Counted from the first letter of the stretch, positions 41,650 through 52,476 are shown. The stretch is 64,000 nt of DNA from an uncultured Lactococcus sp. (GCF_934191625.1 NZ_CAKPUG010000005.1:62001-126000); one strand, 5' to 3'. A program made the numbers and translations. Notes: generated from the sequence alone by a model not told the origin.

Positions 41650-43011
41650 ATGCTAAAAAGTGGACTTTATACGGGCGTTGACATCGGTACGAATACTATT
41701 AAAGTGTTGGTTGCGGAGTACGTCTCAGACGAAATGAATATAATTGGCGTCGGTAATGCAAAATCTGACGGTCTAAAAAATGGAATTATTGTAGATATTG
41801 AAAAGGTGGCAACAGCTTTACGCAAGGCTGTTAATGCTGCGGAAGAACGTGCAGGAATTACGATTGACAAAATTAATGTTAGCATTCCTGCCAATCAACT
41901 CGAGATGGAAAACTGCCAAGGCATGGTACCAATTATCGGGACTTCGAAAGAAATTACAGAGGATGATGTAATGCAAACAGTGCAAAATGCGTTGATGCGT
42001 GGCGTCGTTCCTGAACGTGAGATAATTTCTGTTGAGACAACTGAGTTTACAGTTGATGATTTTACAGGGATTTCTGATCCTCGCGGGATGTTTGGTGTAC
42101 GTTTAGGTATGCGCGGTATTATTTATACTGGTCCCAAAACATTAGTACATAACATTCGTAAAGTTGTAGAACGTGCTGGCTTAATCGTGGATAATCTAGT
42201 GATTGCCCCACTCGCTATGAGTCACTATGTTCTTTCAGAGGGAGAACGTGAGTTTGGGACAGTGATGATTGATCTTGGTGCAGGCCAAACAACAGTTTCA
42301 GCGGTTCGTGATCAGCAACTTAAATTTGCGCATACAAGCCCAGAAGGTGGCGATTATGTGACACGCGACATTTCTACTGTTCTCAACACTTCATTGAGTG
42401 AAGCAGAAGATTTGAAACTGAATTACGGTGAAGCAAGTACAGAACGCGCCAGCCAAGAAGAATACTTCCCGGTTGACGTTGTGGGACAATCAGACCCAGA
42501 AGAAATCACTGAATATTATCTTTCACAAATTATTGAAGCCCGTCTAACACAAATTTTTAGCCGTGTGAAATCAGATTTGGAAAACACGCGTTCATTGGAT
42601 TATCCTGGTGGAATTGTAGTGCTGGGTGGTGCTGCAGCAATGCCTGGTACAGTGAACCTTGCAACAAAAGTTATTGGCATGAATGCGCGTCTTTTCGTAC
42701 CAAGCGAAATGGGCTTACGTAACCCAGCTTTTGCTCAAGTAATCAGTGTTGTGAACTACGTTGGTGAGCGCACAGATATTGATCGCCTTGTATCACAAGC
42801 CATCGCTTCTGATAGCACATATGTTGCTCCTGTTGCACAGTATGAAGAACCTGTTCTTTCAACAACAGAGACAATGGATTATGAAGAAAATAACTTCTAC
42901 CAAACAGAAGCTCCAGCTCGTCCAGTTGCTCAACCAGCAGCTGAACCTGAAGAAGAAAAAGAAGGTGTTGTGGATCGTATGCGCAACATGTTCTCAAACC
43001 TTTTTGACTAA
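41650..43011 (+). CDS. ftsA: cell division protein FtsA
   Basis: Actin-like protein that tethers FtsZ to the membrane. The 453 residues begin SGLYTGVDIGTNTIKVLV (phosphate 1), have the SHS2-like 1C insert, VMIDLGAGQTTVS (phosphate 2) and VLGGAAAMPG (adenosine motif). A linker rich in Glu, Pro and Ala leads to a C-terminal amphipathic helix VVDRMRNMFSNLFD for membrane binding. AGGAAAGGGG precedes ATG 41650; the GTG 41629 frame covers that site. ftsZ follows after 28 nt. Confidence 0.96.
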   Translation: MLKSGLYTGVDIGTNTIKVLVAEYVSDEMNIIGVGNAKSDGLKNGIIVDIEKVATALRKAVNAAEERAGITIDKINVSIPANQLEMENCQGMVPIIGTSKEITEDDVMQTVQNALMRGVVPEREIISVETTEFTVDDFTGISDPRGMFGVRLGMRGIIYTGPKTLVHNIRKVVERAGLIVDNLVIAPLAMSHYVLSEGEREFGTVMIDLGAGQTTVSAVRDQQLKFAHTSPEGGDYVTRDISTVLNTSLSEAEDLKLNYGEASTERASQEEYFPVDVVGQSDPEEITEYYLSQIIEARLTQIFSRVKSDLENTRSLDYPGGIVVLGGAAAMPGTVNLATKVIGMNARLFVPSEMGLRNPAFAQVISVVNYVGERTDIDRLVSQAIASDSTYVAPVAQYEEPVLSTTETMDYEENNFYQTEAPARPVAQPAAEPEEEKEGVVDRMRNMFSNLFD

Positions 43012-43039
43012 AACGACTTAATAACGGAGAAATAAAAAC

Positions 43040-44323
43040 ATGGAATTTTCATTTGATACAGAAATCGCTCAAGGCGCTGTAATTAAAGTTATCGGTGTTG
43101 GTGGCGGCGGTGGTAACGCAGTTAACCGCATGATTGAAGAAGGCGTTTCTGGCGTTGACTTTATCGTAGCTAATACGGATGTACAAGCCTTGCGTAGTTC
43201 AAAAGCTGACACAGTAATTCAACTTGGCCCTAAATTGACACGCGGTCTTGGAGCAGGGGCACAACCTGAGGTTGGCCGTCGTGCAGCAGAAGAATCTGCA
43301 GAAACCATTGCTCAATCTTTTGAAGGCGCAGATATGGTCTTCATCACTGCTGGTATGGGTGGTGGAACAGGAACAGGTGCTGCTCCTGTAATCGCTCAAA
43401 TTGCAAAAGAAATTGGTGCTTTGACAGTTGCAGTTGTAACTCGACCATTTGGTTTTGAAGGTTCAAAACGTAGTTACTTTGCAACAGAAGGTATTGAAGA
43501 TCTTCGTGCAAACGTAGACACATTACTTATCATCTCAAACAACAACTTGCTTGAAATTGTGGATAAGAAAACGCCTTTGACAGAAGCTTTGCGTGAAGCA
43601 GATAATGTTCTTCGCCAAGGTGTCCAAGGTGTTACTGACTTGATCACAAATCCAGGTATGATTAACCTTGACTTTGCCGATGTGAAAACAGTTATGGCAA
43701 ATAAAGGAGATGCCCTTATGGGTATTGGAGTTGCCACTGGCGAAGATCGTGTTATTGAAGCTACACGTAAAGCTATTTATTCACCATTGCTTGAAACAAC
43801 GATTGAAGGTGCTGAAAATGTTCTCCTCAATGTTACAGGCGGTATGGACATGAGTCTTATTGAAGCTCAAGATGCTTCAGAAATTGTTATTCAAGCAGCG
43901 GGTAATGACGTAAACATTTTGTTGGGAACATCTATTGATGACTCACTCAGTGATGAAATTCGTGTAACTGTAGTAGCAACAGGAGTTTCACAAGATGCAA
44001 CTGATGAATACTTAGGAACTTCTTCAGCTCCAGTTGTTGAAGAGCCACGTCGTCAACCCAACTTTCAACACACTTCGATGAAACAAGCATCAGCACCAAC
44101 TTCACGTCCAGCACAATCTTCACGTCCAGCGCAACCTTCACAAACACAGCAAGCTCCTTCTCAAAAATCAGGCTCAGCTTTTGGTGATTGGGATCTTCGT
44201 CGTGATGCTTCACCGCGTCAAAACGGAAATCAAAACCGTGAAAATTCATCAAATGTTACAAGCTTCTCAGGTATTCCATCAACAGATGAAGATATCGATA
44301 CTCCACCATTTTTCCGTAAATAA
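43040..44323 (+). CDS. ftsZ: cell division protein FtsZ
   Basis: Tubulin-like GTPase that forms the division ring. The 427 residues contain [14 protein letters not shown], the tubulin signature [13 protein letters not shown] (around residue 110), the T7-loop region [10 protein letters not shown], a Gln/Ser/Pro-rich linker (about 325-400) and the C-terminal peptide DTPPFFRK that binds FtsA and SepF. GGAG precedes the ATG. The stop is followed immediately by the ylmE ATG. Confidence 0.98.
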   Translation: MEFSFDTEIAQGAVIKVIGVGGGGGNAVNRMIEEGVSGVDFIVANTDVQALRSSKADTVIQLGPKLTRGLGAGAQPEVGRRAAEESAETIAQSFEGADMVFITAGMGGGTGTGAAPVIAQIAKEIGALTVAVVTRPFGFEGSKRSYFATEGIEDLRANVDTLLIISNNNLLEIVDKKTPLTEALREADNVLRQGVQGVTDLITNPGMINLDFADVKTVMANKGDALMGIGVATGEDRVIEATRKAIYSPLLETTIEGAENVLLNVTGGMDMSLIEAQDASEIVIQAAGNDVNILLGTSIDDSLSDEIRVTVVATGVSQDATDEYLGTSSAPVVEEPRRQPNFQHTSMKQASAPTSRPAQSSRPAQPSQTQQAPSQKSGSAFGDWDLRRDASPRQNGNQNRENSSNVTSFSGIPSTDEDIDTPPFFRK

Positions 44324-44995
44324 ATGAGTATAGCAGAAAATGTTAAAAATATATTGAACAAGGTAGATGTGGCTAAGGCCACATCTCCTTATTCAAATCA
44401 AGACGTTCGGGTGATTGCCGTAACTAAGTATGTCGATACTGCAAAAGCAACACAGGTAGTTGAAGCGGGCATTCATCATTTAGCTGAAAATCGTACTGAT
44501 TTATTTCTTGAAAAATATAAGGCTCTTGAAAACAAAGATATTACTTGGCACCTTATCGGTAATTTGCAACGCCGTAAAGTAAAAGATGTCATTAATTTAG
44601 TTGACTATTTTCATGCTTTAGATTCAGTCAAGCTTGCCAAAGAAATTGACAAACGTGCGGAACATACCATAAAATGTTTCCTTGAAGTCAATATCTCAGG
44701 AGAAGCGACAAAACATGGATTTGCACCAGAAGATATAGATCAAGCTTTATCAGAAATTTTACAGTTAGATAATGTGAAAATTGTAGGTTTGATGACCATG
44801 GCGCCGATTGATGCTGATAATGAGCTGTTGGATAACATTTTCGCTTCGATGAAGCAATTGCAAATCGAAATTGCGGCTAAAGGAATTCCTAATATACCTT
44901 GTACTGAATTAAGTATGGGGATGAGTCGTGATTATACAAGAGCAATTCAACAAGGAGCGACCTTTGTTCGAATTGGTACAGCATTTTTTGAATAA
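44324..44995 (+). CDS. ylmE: YggS/YlmE-family PLP homeostasis protein
   Basis: A pyridoxal-phosphate-binding protein of the YggS/PLPBP family, 223 residues. The PLP lysine is in VIAVTKYVD; ENRTDLFLEKY, WHLIGNLQRRK and LSMGMSRDYTRAI match the barrel motifs. The ATG follows the ftsZ stop without a gap, and there is no separate Shine-Dalgarno, so translation is probably coupled to ftsZ. It is part of the conserved ftsZ-ylmE-sepF-ylmG-ylmH-divIVA order. Confidence 0.93.
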   Translation: MSIAENVKNILNKVDVAKATSPYSNQDVRVIAVTKYVDTAKATQVVEAGIHHLAENRTDLFLEKYKALENKDITWHLIGNLQRRKVKDVINLVDYFHALDSVKLAKEIDKRAEHTIKCFLEVNISGEATKHGFAPEDIDQALSEILQLDNVKIVGLMTMAPIDADNELLDNIFASMKQLQIEIAAKGIPNIPCTELSMGMSRDYTRAIQQGATFVRIGTAFFE

Positions 44996-45035
44996 AATTT
45001 GTATAGAATCTTAAGCATTGAAAACGGAGGGAAGT

Positions 45036-45614
45036 ATGGCCTTAAAAGATCAATTTGATAAATTAAAAAAATTTTTCGAAGAGGACGACGATGAGTATGA
45101 TGAACCCGTTGTAGCGGCACAAAAGCCACAAGCACAACCGCAAAAGTCTTCAACAGTAAATACAGAAAAGAAATCTGCAGGGATGAATCGACCGATTCAA
45201 CCACAAAAACAAGCACAAGCAAAATCTACTGCTAAACGCCCAGCACCCTTTTCTTCAACAACAAACAATACTAAAACAACAGAGAAAAAAGTTCAAAAAC
45301 CTATGATGAATCAAGCCACAACAACTGCAGGACAAGTAATTGCTATCAAAGAGCCCCGTGCCTATTCTGATATTATGGAATCTGCGCGTATCGTTAAAAA
45401 CGGAGAGTCTGTTTTGGTTAACTTCAAGTTTATGCCAGATACGCAAGCCCGACGTTCAATTGACTTTTTGACTGGTGTTGTGTTCACACTTGATGGTGAC
45501 GTTCAAAATGTTGGCGGACAAATTTTCTTATTAACACCGGCGAATATCACAGTTGATGCTTCCCAAGAATTAAGTATCTTGGCAGGGCAAAACTTTGAAA
45601 ACTTCGATATTTAA
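45036..45614 (+). CDS. sepF: cell division protein SepF
   Basis: Membrane-associated ring protein that bundles and anchors FtsZ. The 192 residues have an N-terminal amphipathic helix MALKDQFDKLKKFFEED, a Gln/Lys/Thr-rich linker (about 25-105) and the globular SepF domain (about 108-190; IKEPRAYSDIMESARIV, RRSIDFLTGVVFTLDGDV). GGAGGG precedes ATG 45036, so the frame start at 45018 is not used. Confidence 0.95.
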   Translation: MALKDQFDKLKKFFEEDDDEYDEPVVAAQKPQAQPQKSSTVNTEKKSAGMNRPIQPQKQAQAKSTAKRPAPFSSTTNNTKTTEKKVQKPMMNQATTTAGQVIAIKEPRAYSDIMESARIVKNGESVLVNFKFMPDTQARRSIDFLTGVVFTLDGDVQNVGGQIFLLTPANITVDASQELSILAGQNFENFDI

Positions 45615-45620
45615 TAAACT

Positions 45621-45866
45621 ATGATAATATATATTTTAATTCGACTGATTGGTATCTATACTTGGGTTTTGGTAGCTTACGCTCTGATGAGCTGGATTCC
45701 AAGCCTTTATGATACAGCTATAGGCCGTTTTATCGTCAAAATTTCAAGACCTTATCTGAGCTTATTTGAAGGTATTCCGTTACGCTTTGCAGGATTAGAT
45801 TTTACAATCGTGCTTGGTGTAATTGCTTTACAAGTTATTCAACAACTTCTTTTACGCTTCTTATGA
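45621..45866 (+). CDS. ylmG: YggT-family membrane protein
   Basis: An 81-residue protein with two membrane helices (about 3-24 and 57-78) and the YggT motif SWIPSLYDTAIGRFIVKISRPYL between them. The role is not well defined; in the division cluster it is linked to membrane or nucleoid organisation in related organisms. It starts 6 nt after sepF without a strong Shine-Dalgarno, and its stop overlaps ylmH by 4 nt (ATGA), so it is probably coupled on both sides. Confidence 0.9.
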   Translation: MIIYILIRLIGIYTWVLVAYALMSWIPSLYDTAIGRFIVKISRPYLSLFEGIPLRFAGLDFTIVLGVIALQVIQQLLLRFL

Positions 45867-46660
45867 GTCATGAAAATATCTACCAACACTTTCATCCTGA
45901 TGAAAAGCAATTTATTGATCGCGTTTTAGATTGGATGGAGCGTGTGGAAACCAATTACTCTGTAGTTACTACTTATTTTCTAAATCCTAGAGAAGTTGAA
46001 ATTCTCGAATCTTTAGCAAATAAGCGGCAACTTCAGATTTTTTCTACTCAGGATATTGCCCAGACTGAACTTACTAAGATTATTATAGCTCCTGAATTTT
46101 ATCAGTTAGACATTGCTGATTTTGACTTAGCGTTATTAGAAATTTCATATGCTAAGAAATTTCATCAACTTAAGCATTCCCAAATTTTGGGAAGTTTCTT
46201 AGGTCAAACGGGAATTCGGCGCTCAGAGCTTGGCGATATTATTTTAAGTGAGGGAAGGGTACAAGTTTTTGTTTCGAAACATCTTCTTGAAATCTTTCAG
46301 AATAATATCAAAAAAATTGGCTCTGCTGCAGTACAATTTAGCGAAATAACATTTGCTGAGCTAATAAAAACTGAGACGGCTTCAGCTGTAAAAGTAGTCT
46401 TAGCTTCGAGTTTACGTATTGACAAAATTATTGCAAGCACTTTCGAGATTTCTCGCAATCTTGCCGTAAATATGTTACAATCAAGAAAGGTGAAATTAAA
46501 TTACCTTGAAATTGAAAAGAAAGATTATTCTGTCGAACCAGGAGATTTAATCAGTGTTCGTGGTCTGGGTCGCATTAAAATTCTAAGAATTTTAGGAGAA
46601 ACCAAAAAAGGTAAACAGAAAATCGAATGTGAAATTACTAAGAATCATAAGAAAAGATAG
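45863..46660 (+). CDS. ylmH: YlmH-type S4-domain RNA-binding protein
   Basis: A 265-residue RNA-binding protein of the division cluster; YlmH homologues are implicated in rescue of stalled ribosomes. The N-terminal part is the YlmH-specific domain, with LGSFLGQTGIRRSELGDI in the middle. The C-terminal S4 domain includes LRIDKIIASTFEISRNLA and RKVKLNY. The ATG overlaps the ylmG stop. divIVA follows after 26 nt. Confidence 0.92.
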   Translation: MSHENIYQHFHPDEKQFIDRVLDWMERVETNYSVVTTYFLNPREVEILESLANKRQLQIFSTQDIAQTELTKIIIAPEFYQLDIADFDLALLEISYAKKFHQLKHSQILGSFLGQTGIRRSELGDIILSEGRVQVFVSKHLLEIFQNNIKKIGSAAVQFSEITFAELIKTETASAVKVVLASSLRIDKIIASTFEISRNLAVNMLQSRKVKLNYLEIEKKDYSVEPGDLISVRGLGRIKILRILGETKKGKQKIECEITKNHKKR

Positions 46661-46686
46661 AGTCTCTTGAGAGATTGGAGGTACTT

Positions 46687-47562
46687 ATGGCATTAAATAG
46701 TTTAGATGTCCAAAATAAAACATTTAACACACAAATGCGTGGTTACAATAAACACGAAATTGAAGAGTTTTTAGACATCGTTGTTCGTGATTACGATGAA
46801 TTTGCACAAAAAATTAAAGATCAAGATCGTGAGCTTAAAGCTTTGCGTGAACGCGTAAAATATTTTGACGATATGAAAGATTCTTTGAATAAGTCTATTG
46901 TCGTTGCACAAGATGCAGCAGATAATTTACGTGTTCAAGCACAGAGCGAATCAAATAGTATCATCGCTGAAGCAAGTCAAAAAGGACAGCTAATCATTGA
47001 AGCAGCTAAAAAAGAAGCAGGTACAATCCTTAATCAAGCTTCGGATGATGCACGTCGCTTGGTTCGCGATACAGATGATTTGAAACGTAAAATGCGTCTT
47101 TATCACCAACGTATGACTTCAATCATTGAGGCTCAGTTGGCAAGTATTCATTCAGAAGATTGGCAAGATACTTTAGAAGCAACATCTTCACATATTACTA
47201 ACCCTGAAGAAAAGCTCCAAGAAATTGTAGACATGCAATTAAGTGATACCTCTTTACAAGGTAATTTAACTAAAGATGAAGCTGCTAAGAATGAAGAAAT
47301 CACTGCTGGAGAACCTGTAGTTGCAGAACCTGTAGTTAAGGAAGAAACTGAAACAACAGTTGAGGTCGAAGAAACTGAAATTCCACAAACTGTGAAAGAG
47401 GTTTTAGCACCTGCTCTTGAAGAGGAAACTGAAAAAATACCCTCAGAAGAAGGTGAAGCTTCAGAAGTTACAGAAACTGAAAAAAATGAAGCGTCGACTT
47501 ATCCAGTTTTTCCAGAGATGCAAACAGAAGTACCAGAAGTAGAATCACCTGAGCATAAATAA
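46687..47562 (+). CDS. divIVA: cell-pole/division-site protein DivIVA
   Basis: Binds negatively curved membrane and organises poles and septa. The 291 residues have the lipid-binding N terminus (LDVQNKTFNTQMRGYNKHEIEEFLD), coiled-coil segments up to about residue 165, and a long acidic tail rich in Glu, Val and Thr that probably is disordered. TTGGAGG precedes ATG 46687; the TTG 46675 frame covers that site. It is the last gene of the division cluster. PASTA kinases phosphorylate DivIVA in related cocci. Confidence 0.93.
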   Translation: MALNSLDVQNKTFNTQMRGYNKHEIEEFLDIVVRDYDEFAQKIKDQDRELKALRERVKYFDDMKDSLNKSIVVAQDAADNLRVQAQSESNSIIAEASQKGQLIIEAAKKEAGTILNQASDDARRLVRDTDDLKRKMRLYHQRMTSIIEAQLASIHSEDWQDTLEATSSHITNPEEKLQEIVDMQLSDTSLQGNLTKDEAAKNEEITAGEPVVAEPVVKEETETTVEVEETEIPQTVKEVLAPALEEETEKIPSEEGEASEVTETEKNEASTYPVFPEMQTEVPEVESPEHK

Positions 47563-47599
47563 TCTAATTTTAGGACAAGAAAAGAAAAACATATTTACA

Positions 47600-47790
47600 G
47601 CAAATGAGTGTTGATGAAAGTCTCATATTCCCTGTTTTTCGGCTTATCACCTAAATTATTCTAAGCCCAACTTAAGTAAGTTTAGACGCTGCACACGTTA
47701 CGTGCATAAGAGTTCTCACTTTTTTGTGAGAAAAATTAAGGTGGTACCACGGTCTTTCGTCCTTTTTCGAAAGACCGTTTTTTTTATTAT
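47600..47790 (+). ncRNA. T-box leader (tRNA-Ile sensing) of ileS
   Basis: The T-box core GGTGGTACCACGG lies at about 47740-47752. The terminator pairs ACGGTCTTTCG (47749-47759) with CGAAAGACCGT (47768-47778) and ends in a T run. An ATC triplet followed by A (47646-47648) is the probable isoleucine specifier. A hairpin CTCAC-TTTTTT-GTGAG (47716-47730) fits stem III. ileS lies downstream. The leader promoter is not clear; the rest of the gap to ileS shows no gene. Confidence 0.9.
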
Positions 47791-47899
47791 CATTCTTTCT
47801 GCTTTCGCAGATTAAAAATAATAATATATGGTGAGCGGAGCAATCTGAAAATCAAGAAGTACTAGAAGAATAGTTAAAGTTTAAAAGGAAGGTAAAATT

Positions 47900-50686
47900 A
47901 TGAAAATTAAAGATACATTGAATTTAGGGAAAACGGCTTTCCCGATGCGTGCAGGTCTGCCCAATAAAGAATCAGGTTGGCAAAAGGAATGGGAAGAAGC
48001 AAAGCTTTATGAAGCACGTCAAGAACTGAACGAAGGTAAACCATCGTTTATGTTGCACGATGGGCCTCCTTATGCGAATGGAAATATCCACGTTGGTCAT
48101 GCCCTAAATAAAATTTCAAAAGATATTATTGTACGTTATAAATCCATGTCGGGTTTCCGTGCGCCATACGTTCCTGGATGGGATACTCACGGTTTGCCTA
48201 TTGAACAACAACTTTCAAAAGCAGGCATGAACCGTAAAGAAATGGACATGTTAGACTATCTTGAGGAGTGCCGTAAATATGCGCTTAAGCAAGTAGATAT
48301 GCAACGTTCAGACTTTAAGTCTTTAGGAGTTTTAGCAGATTGGGACCGCCCATATATGACGCTTCTTCCCGAATATGAAGCGGCACAAATTCGTGTCTTC
48401 GGTAAAATGGCTGAAAAAGGTTATATCTACAAAGGGCAAAAACCAATTTACTGGTCTCCTTCATCAGAAAGCTCATTGGCGGAAGCCGAAATTGAATACC
48501 AAGATGTTCGTTCAGCATCAATCTTTGTGGCTTTTAAAGCAAAAGACGTTAAAGGTCTTTTGCCAGAGGATGTAGAATTTGTTATCTGGACAACGACTCC
48601 TTGGACATTGCCAGCAAATATGGGGATTTTTGTACATCCAGACTACGAATATTCAGTTGTAGAAGTAGGTAATCGTAAATTTGTTGTTGCTTCAGAAATG
48701 CTTAGCAAGGTGGCAGAAACATTAGAGTGGGAAAACCCAGCGGTAATTCAAACACTTAAAGGTTCTGAAATGGATATGATGACAGCTCACCATCCATTTT
48801 ACGATCGTGAATCATTGGTTATGAATGGGGACTATGTCACACTTGATTCAGGTACGGGACTTGTGCATAGTGCACCAGGCCATGGTGAAGATGACTATTT
48901 CTTTAGTCGCAAGTATAAGCTTGAAGTGCTGTCACCTGTGGACAACCGTGGTTACTATACTAATGAAGCACCTGGTTTAGAGGGAATCTTCTACGATGAT
49001 GGAAACAAAATTGTAAGTAAATGGTTAGAAGAAAAAGGAGCTTTGCTGAAGCTTGACTTCTTTACTCACAGTTATCCCCATGATTGGCGCACGAAGAAAC
49101 CAGTTATTTTCCGTGCAACTCCACAATGGTTTGCATCAATTGATGACTTCCGTGAAAATATCCTAAGTGAAATTGAACAAGTTGACTGGATTATTCCTTG
49201 GGGAAAAACACGTCTCTATAATATGGTTCGTGACCGAGGAGATTGGGTCATTTCTCGTCAGCGTGCTTGGGGTGTACCATTGCCAATCTTCTATGCGGAA
49301 AATGGAGAAGCAATTATCACACCGGAAACAACCGAACATGTTGCTCAGCTTTTCGCTGAACACGGTTCAAAAGTTTGGGTTGAACGGGAAGCTAAAGATT
49401 TGTTGCCTGAAGGCTTCACTCATCCTGGGTCTCCAAATGGTAAATTTACAAAAGAAAAAGACATCATGGATGTCTGGTTTGATTCGGGTTCATCATGGAA
49501 TGGTGTTCTAAACGAACGAGATTACCTATCTTATCCTGCTGATCTTTATCTTGAAGGTTCAGACCAATATCGTGGTTGGTTTAACTCCTCAATCACAACT
49601 TCAGTTGCTGTTAATGGAGTTTCACCATATAAAGCTGTTCTGTCACAAGGCTTTGTTCTGGATGGAAAAGGACGTAAAATGTCTAAATCTATTGGTAATA
49701 CTATTTTGCCTTCAGATGTGACAGGAAAATTAGGAGCTGATATTCTTCGGCTTTGGGTAGCTTCTGTGGATACGGAAGCCGATGTTCGGGTTTCTATGGA
49801 GATTCTTAATCAAGTTTCAGAAGTCTATCGTAAAATCCGTAACACAATGCGTTTCTTAATTGCAAATACTACAGATTTTGATAAAAATATAAATGCTGTT
49901 TCATATGAAAACCTACGTAGTGTTGATAAGTATATGCTTGTTAAATTCAATACATTAGTGAAAGCAGTACGTGAAGCTTATGATTCATACAATTTCATGA
50001 GTGTTTATAAGCAAGTGATTAACTTCTTGACCAATGATTTGTCTGCTTTCTATCTTGATTTTGCTAAGGATGTTGTATATATTGAAGCAGCCAATGCTGC
50101 AGATCGTCGTTCAATGCAAACCGTGATGTATACAATGCTTGCAGATTTGACAAAACTTTTAGTGCCAATTTTGCCACACACAGCAGAAGAAATCTGGTCT
50201 TATCTTGGAGCTGAGACAGAAGAGTTTGCTTATCTCGCTGAAATGCCTGAAGTTAAAGAGTTCACTGGCTCAGAAGAGTTACTCGGTGAATGGGAAGCTT
50301 TCCTTGATTTCCGAGATAAAGTACTCAAAGCACTTGAAGAAGCACGTGAAGCAAAATTAATCGGTAAATCACTTGAAGCAAAAGTTACTGTTTATCCTAA
50401 TGAAGTAGTTTCAAGTCTTCTTGTAAGCCTTGATGAAAATGTTGCTCAACTTCTCATTGTTTCCGAATTCTCTGTATCAAGTGAAGAAGCACCCGCAGCT
50501 GCACTTAAATTTAATGATGTAGCTATTCTTGTGGAGCAAGCTGCAGGAGAAGTATGTGACCGATGCCGCCGTACAGATGTTACCGTTGGGACTGATGAAA
50601 ATGAACATCTTCAAACCCTTTGCTCAAGTTGCGCTACGATTGTAAGAAATGAATTCCCTCAAGTATTAGTTGATGGATTTGAATAA
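47900..50686 (+). CDS. ileS: isoleucyl-tRNA synthetase
   Basis: Charges tRNA-Ile. The 928 residues include the class I motif [18 protein letters not shown] (HVGH), the CP1 editing domain ([28 protein letters not shown]), [12 protein letters not shown] (KMSKS), the anticodon-binding domain, and a C-terminal zinc module with CDRC and CSSC. AAGGAAGG precedes the ATG. Expression is set by the upstream T-box. A terminator follows. Confidence 0.97.
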   Translation: MKIKDTLNLGKTAFPMRAGLPNKESGWQKEWEEAKLYEARQELNEGKPSFMLHDGPPYANGNIHVGHALNKISKDIIVRYKSMSGFRAPYVPGWDTHGLPIEQQLSKAGMNRKEMDMLDYLEECRKYALKQVDMQRSDFKSLGVLADWDRPYMTLLPEYEAAQIRVFGKMAEKGYIYKGQKPIYWSPSSESSLAEAEIEYQDVRSASIFVAFKAKDVKGLLPEDVEFVIWTTTPWTLPANMGIFVHPDYEYSVVEVGNRKFVVASEMLSKVAETLEWENPAVIQTLKGSEMDMMTAHHPFYDRESLVMNGDYVTLDSGTGLVHSAPGHGEDDYFFSRKYKLEVLSPVDNRGYYTNEAPGLEGIFYDDGNKIVSKWLEEKGALLKLDFFTHSYPHDWRTKKPVIFRATPQWFASIDDFRENILSEIEQVDWIIPWGKTRLYNMVRDRGDWVISRQRAWGVPLPIFYAENGEAIITPETTEHVAQLFAEHGSKVWVEREAKDLLPEGFTHPGSPNGKFTKEKDIMDVWFDSGSSWNGVLNERDYLSYPADLYLEGSDQYRGWFNSSITTSVAVNGVSPYKAVLSQGFVLDGKGRKMSKSIGNTILPSDVTGKLGADILRLWVASVDTEADVRVSMEILNQVSEVYRKIRNTMRFLIANTTDFDKNINAVSYENLRSVDKYMLVKFNTLVKAVREAYDSYNFMSVYKQVINFLTNDLSAFYLDFAKDVVYIEAANAADRRSMQTVMYTMLADLTKLLVPILPHTAEEIWSYLGAETEEFAYLAEMPEVKEFTGSEELLGEWEAFLDFRDKVLKALEEAREAKLIGKSLEAKVTVYPNEVVSSLLVSLDENVAQLLIVSEFSVSSEEAPAAALKFNDVAILVEQAAGEVCDRCRRTDVTVGTDENEHLQTLCSSCATIVRNEFPQVLVDGFE

Positions 50687-50690
50687 AATA

Positions 50691-50716
50691 AAAAGCTTGG
50701 ATATCCAAGCTTTTTA
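50691..50716 (+). terminator. intrinsic terminator after ileS
   Basis: AAAAGCTTGG, ATAT loop, CCAAGCTTTTT. Confidence 0.88.
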
Positions 50717-50722
50717 TAATGT

Positions 50723-50748
50723 AAAAAAATTGCTTCAAACAATTTTTT
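50723..50748 (-). terminator. terminator after the DUF4044 gene
   Basis: On the minus strand AAAAATTG, 7-nt loop, CAATTTTTTT. The first T of the stop codon region merges with the stem. Confidence 0.65.
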
Positions 50749-50863
50749 AAAATGCAGATAGTGCCATAGCTAGGGAGCTAAAGACAATAAGTAATAGCAT
50801 CGCAACGACAACAACCATTGTTACTTTTTGAAAAGTAGATTTTTGTTTCTTTTTGTAAGCCAT
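50747..50863 (-). CDS. 38-residue DUF4044-type membrane peptide
   Basis: A very small gene. It encodes a basic N terminus (MAYKKKQKSTFQKV), then one membrane helix (about 15-37, TMVVVVAMLLLIVFSSLAMA) ending SAF. This matches the DUF4044 proteins common in Lactobacillales; their function is unknown to me. GAGGAAAC precedes the ATG on the minus strand, and a terminator follows the stop. It lies after another small gene on the same strand. The topology (basic inside, single helix) is clear. Confidence 0.85.
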   Translation of the reverse strand: MAYKKKQKSTFQKVTMVVVVAMLLLIVFSSLAMALSAF

Positions 50864-50924
50864 AGTTTCCTCAATATTTATTATTCTCAATTCTATTCTA
50901 GCAATAAATCAGTAAATTGTCACA

Positions 50925-51107
50925 CTATTTACTAGAATCAGTTTTTTCAGATTTTGAAGAGTCTTTTGGTTCTAGGAATTTGGCAAATGGATCTTCTTGT
51001 TTATCAGTTTTTGCTGTTGCTTTATCTGTGTCTAAATCAAGGGTTGAGACACCTAAATCATCCATCATTTTATCGAAATCATCACGTTTTCTAAAAGTTA
51101 ATCCCAT
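50925..51107 (-). CDS. small charged protein (resembles SPJ_0845-type)
   Basis: A 60-residue soluble protein beginning MGLTFRKRDDFDKMMDDLGV, then a low-complexity acidic/Lys/Ser tail (EDPFAKFLEPKDSSKSEKTDSSK). I recall streptococcal SPJ_0845-family proteins with a similar N terminus, but cannot verify it. AAGGAG upstream of ATG 51107 decides the start; the frame start at 51128 lacks a site. A TTGACT near 51153 (minus strand) with a TA-rich -10 region is a weak promoter candidate. It is followed on the same strand by the DUF4044 peptide. Confidence 0.65.
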   Translation of the reverse strand: MGLTFRKRDDFDKMMDDLGVSTLDLDTDKATAKTDKQEDPFAKFLEPKDSSKSEKTDSSK

Positions 51108-51184
51108 ATCGATATTACTCCTTATCATTTTTTATATATTTTACTACGAAAAGTCAAAAAAAGCCAGATAAATAGCAATAAAGT

Positions 51185-51213
51185 TTGCATTTACAGCGAA
51201 AATCCAGTATAAT
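51185..51213 (+). promoter_or_regulatory. tuf promoter
   Basis: TTGCAT (51185-51190), 17 bp, TATAAT (51208-51213). Confidence 0.75.
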
Positions 51214-51288
51214 GTTAAGGAACGGTAGTTTGTGTAAAGCATTGCTACCTATAAAAAATATATTTTTTCTCAAAGGAGACATTTTAAA

Positions 51289-52476
51289 ATGGCTAAAGAA
51301 GTTTACGACCGTAGCAAACCGCACGTAAATATTGGTACTATCGGACACGTTGACCATGGTAAAACTACCCTCTCAGCTGCAATCTCTAAAGTATTGTCTG
51401 ACAAAGGTTATTCTAAAGCGACTGATTTCGCAGCTATCGATGCTGCGCCAGAAGAACGCGAACGTGGTATCACTATCAATACTGCTCACATCGAGTACGA
51501 AACTGATAAACGTCACTATGCCCACATCGACGCTCCAGGTCACGCGGACTACGTTAAAAACATGATCACTGGTGCTGCCCAAATGGACGGTGCGATCCTC
51601 GTTGTTGCTGCAACTGATGGACCAATGCCACAAACTCGTGAACACATCTTGCTTTCACGTCAAGTTGGTGTTAAATACCTTATCGTATTCCTTAACAAAG
51701 CTGACCTCGTTGATGATGAAGAACTTATGGAACTCGTTGAGATGGAAGTACGTGACCTCTTGTCAGAATACGACTTCCCAGGTGACGATACTCCAGTAAT
51801 CGCTGGTTCAGCACTTGGTGCTTTGAACGGTGAACCTCAATGGGTTGCTAAAGTTGAAGAACTTATGGACATCGTTGACGAATACATCCCAACTCCAGAA
51901 CGTGACACTGACAAACCATTGTTGCTTCCAGTCGAAGACGTATTCTCAATCACTGGTCGTGGTACAGTAGCTTCAGGTCGTATCGAACGTGGTACTGTTA
52001 AAGTCAACGACGAAATCGAAATCGTTGGTATCAAAGAAGACACTAAAAAAGCTGTTGTTACTGGTATCGAAATGTTCCGTAAAACACTTGACGAAGGTCT
52101 TGCCGGCGATAACGTTGGTGTACTTCTCCGTGGTGTTCAACGTGACGAAATCGAACGTGGTCAAGTTATCGCTAAACCAGGTTCAATCACTCCACACACT
52201 AAATTTGAAGGTGAAGTTTACGTATTGAGCAAAGAAGAAGGCGGACGTCACACTCCATTCTTCGACAACTACCGTCCTCAATTCTACTTCCACACAACTG
52301 ACGTTACTGGTTCAGTTAAACTTCCAGAAGGTACTGAAATGGTAATGCCTGGTGATAACGTTCACATCGACGTTGAACTTATCCACCCAGTTGCCATCGA
52401 ACAAGGAACTACTTTCTCTATCCGTGAAGGTGGACGCACTGTTGGTTCAGGTATCGTAGCTGAAATCAAAGCATAA
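51289..52476 (+). CDS. tuf: elongation factor Tu
   Basis: GTPase that delivers aminoacyl-tRNA to the ribosome. The 395 residues contain [10 protein letters not shown] (G1), [12 protein letters not shown] (G2), DAPGHADY (G3), NKADLVDD (G4), SALGAL (G5) and domains II and III. Codon use is extremely biased, even more than in fba, as expected for the most abundant protein. AAAGGAGA precedes the ATG. It stands alone with its own promoter and terminator, not in a str operon. Confidence 0.99.
   Translation: MAKEVYDRSKPHVNIGTIGHVDHGKTTLSAAISKVLSDKGYSKATDFAAIDAAPEERERGITINTAHIEYETDKRHYAHIDAPGHADYVKNMITGAAQMDGAILVVAATDGPMPQTREHILLSRQVGVKYLIVFLNKADLVDDEELMELVEMEVRDLLSEYDFPGDDTPVIAGSALGALNGEPQWVAKVEELMDIVDEYIPTPERDTDKPLLLPVEDVFSITGRGTVASGRIERGTVKVNDEIEIVGIKEDTKKAVVTGIEMFRKTLDEGLAGDNVGVLLRGVQRDEIERGQVIAKPGSITPHTKFEGEVYVLSKEEGGRHTPFFDNYRPQFYFHTTDVTGSVKLPEGTEMVMPGDNVHIDVELIHPVAIEQGTTFSIREGGRTVGSGIVAEIKA

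Noticed and set aside
42743..42997. Minus-strand frame in the ftsA tail
   Set aside because: Shadow of the Glu/Pro/Ala linker codons; no start signals and no family resemblance.
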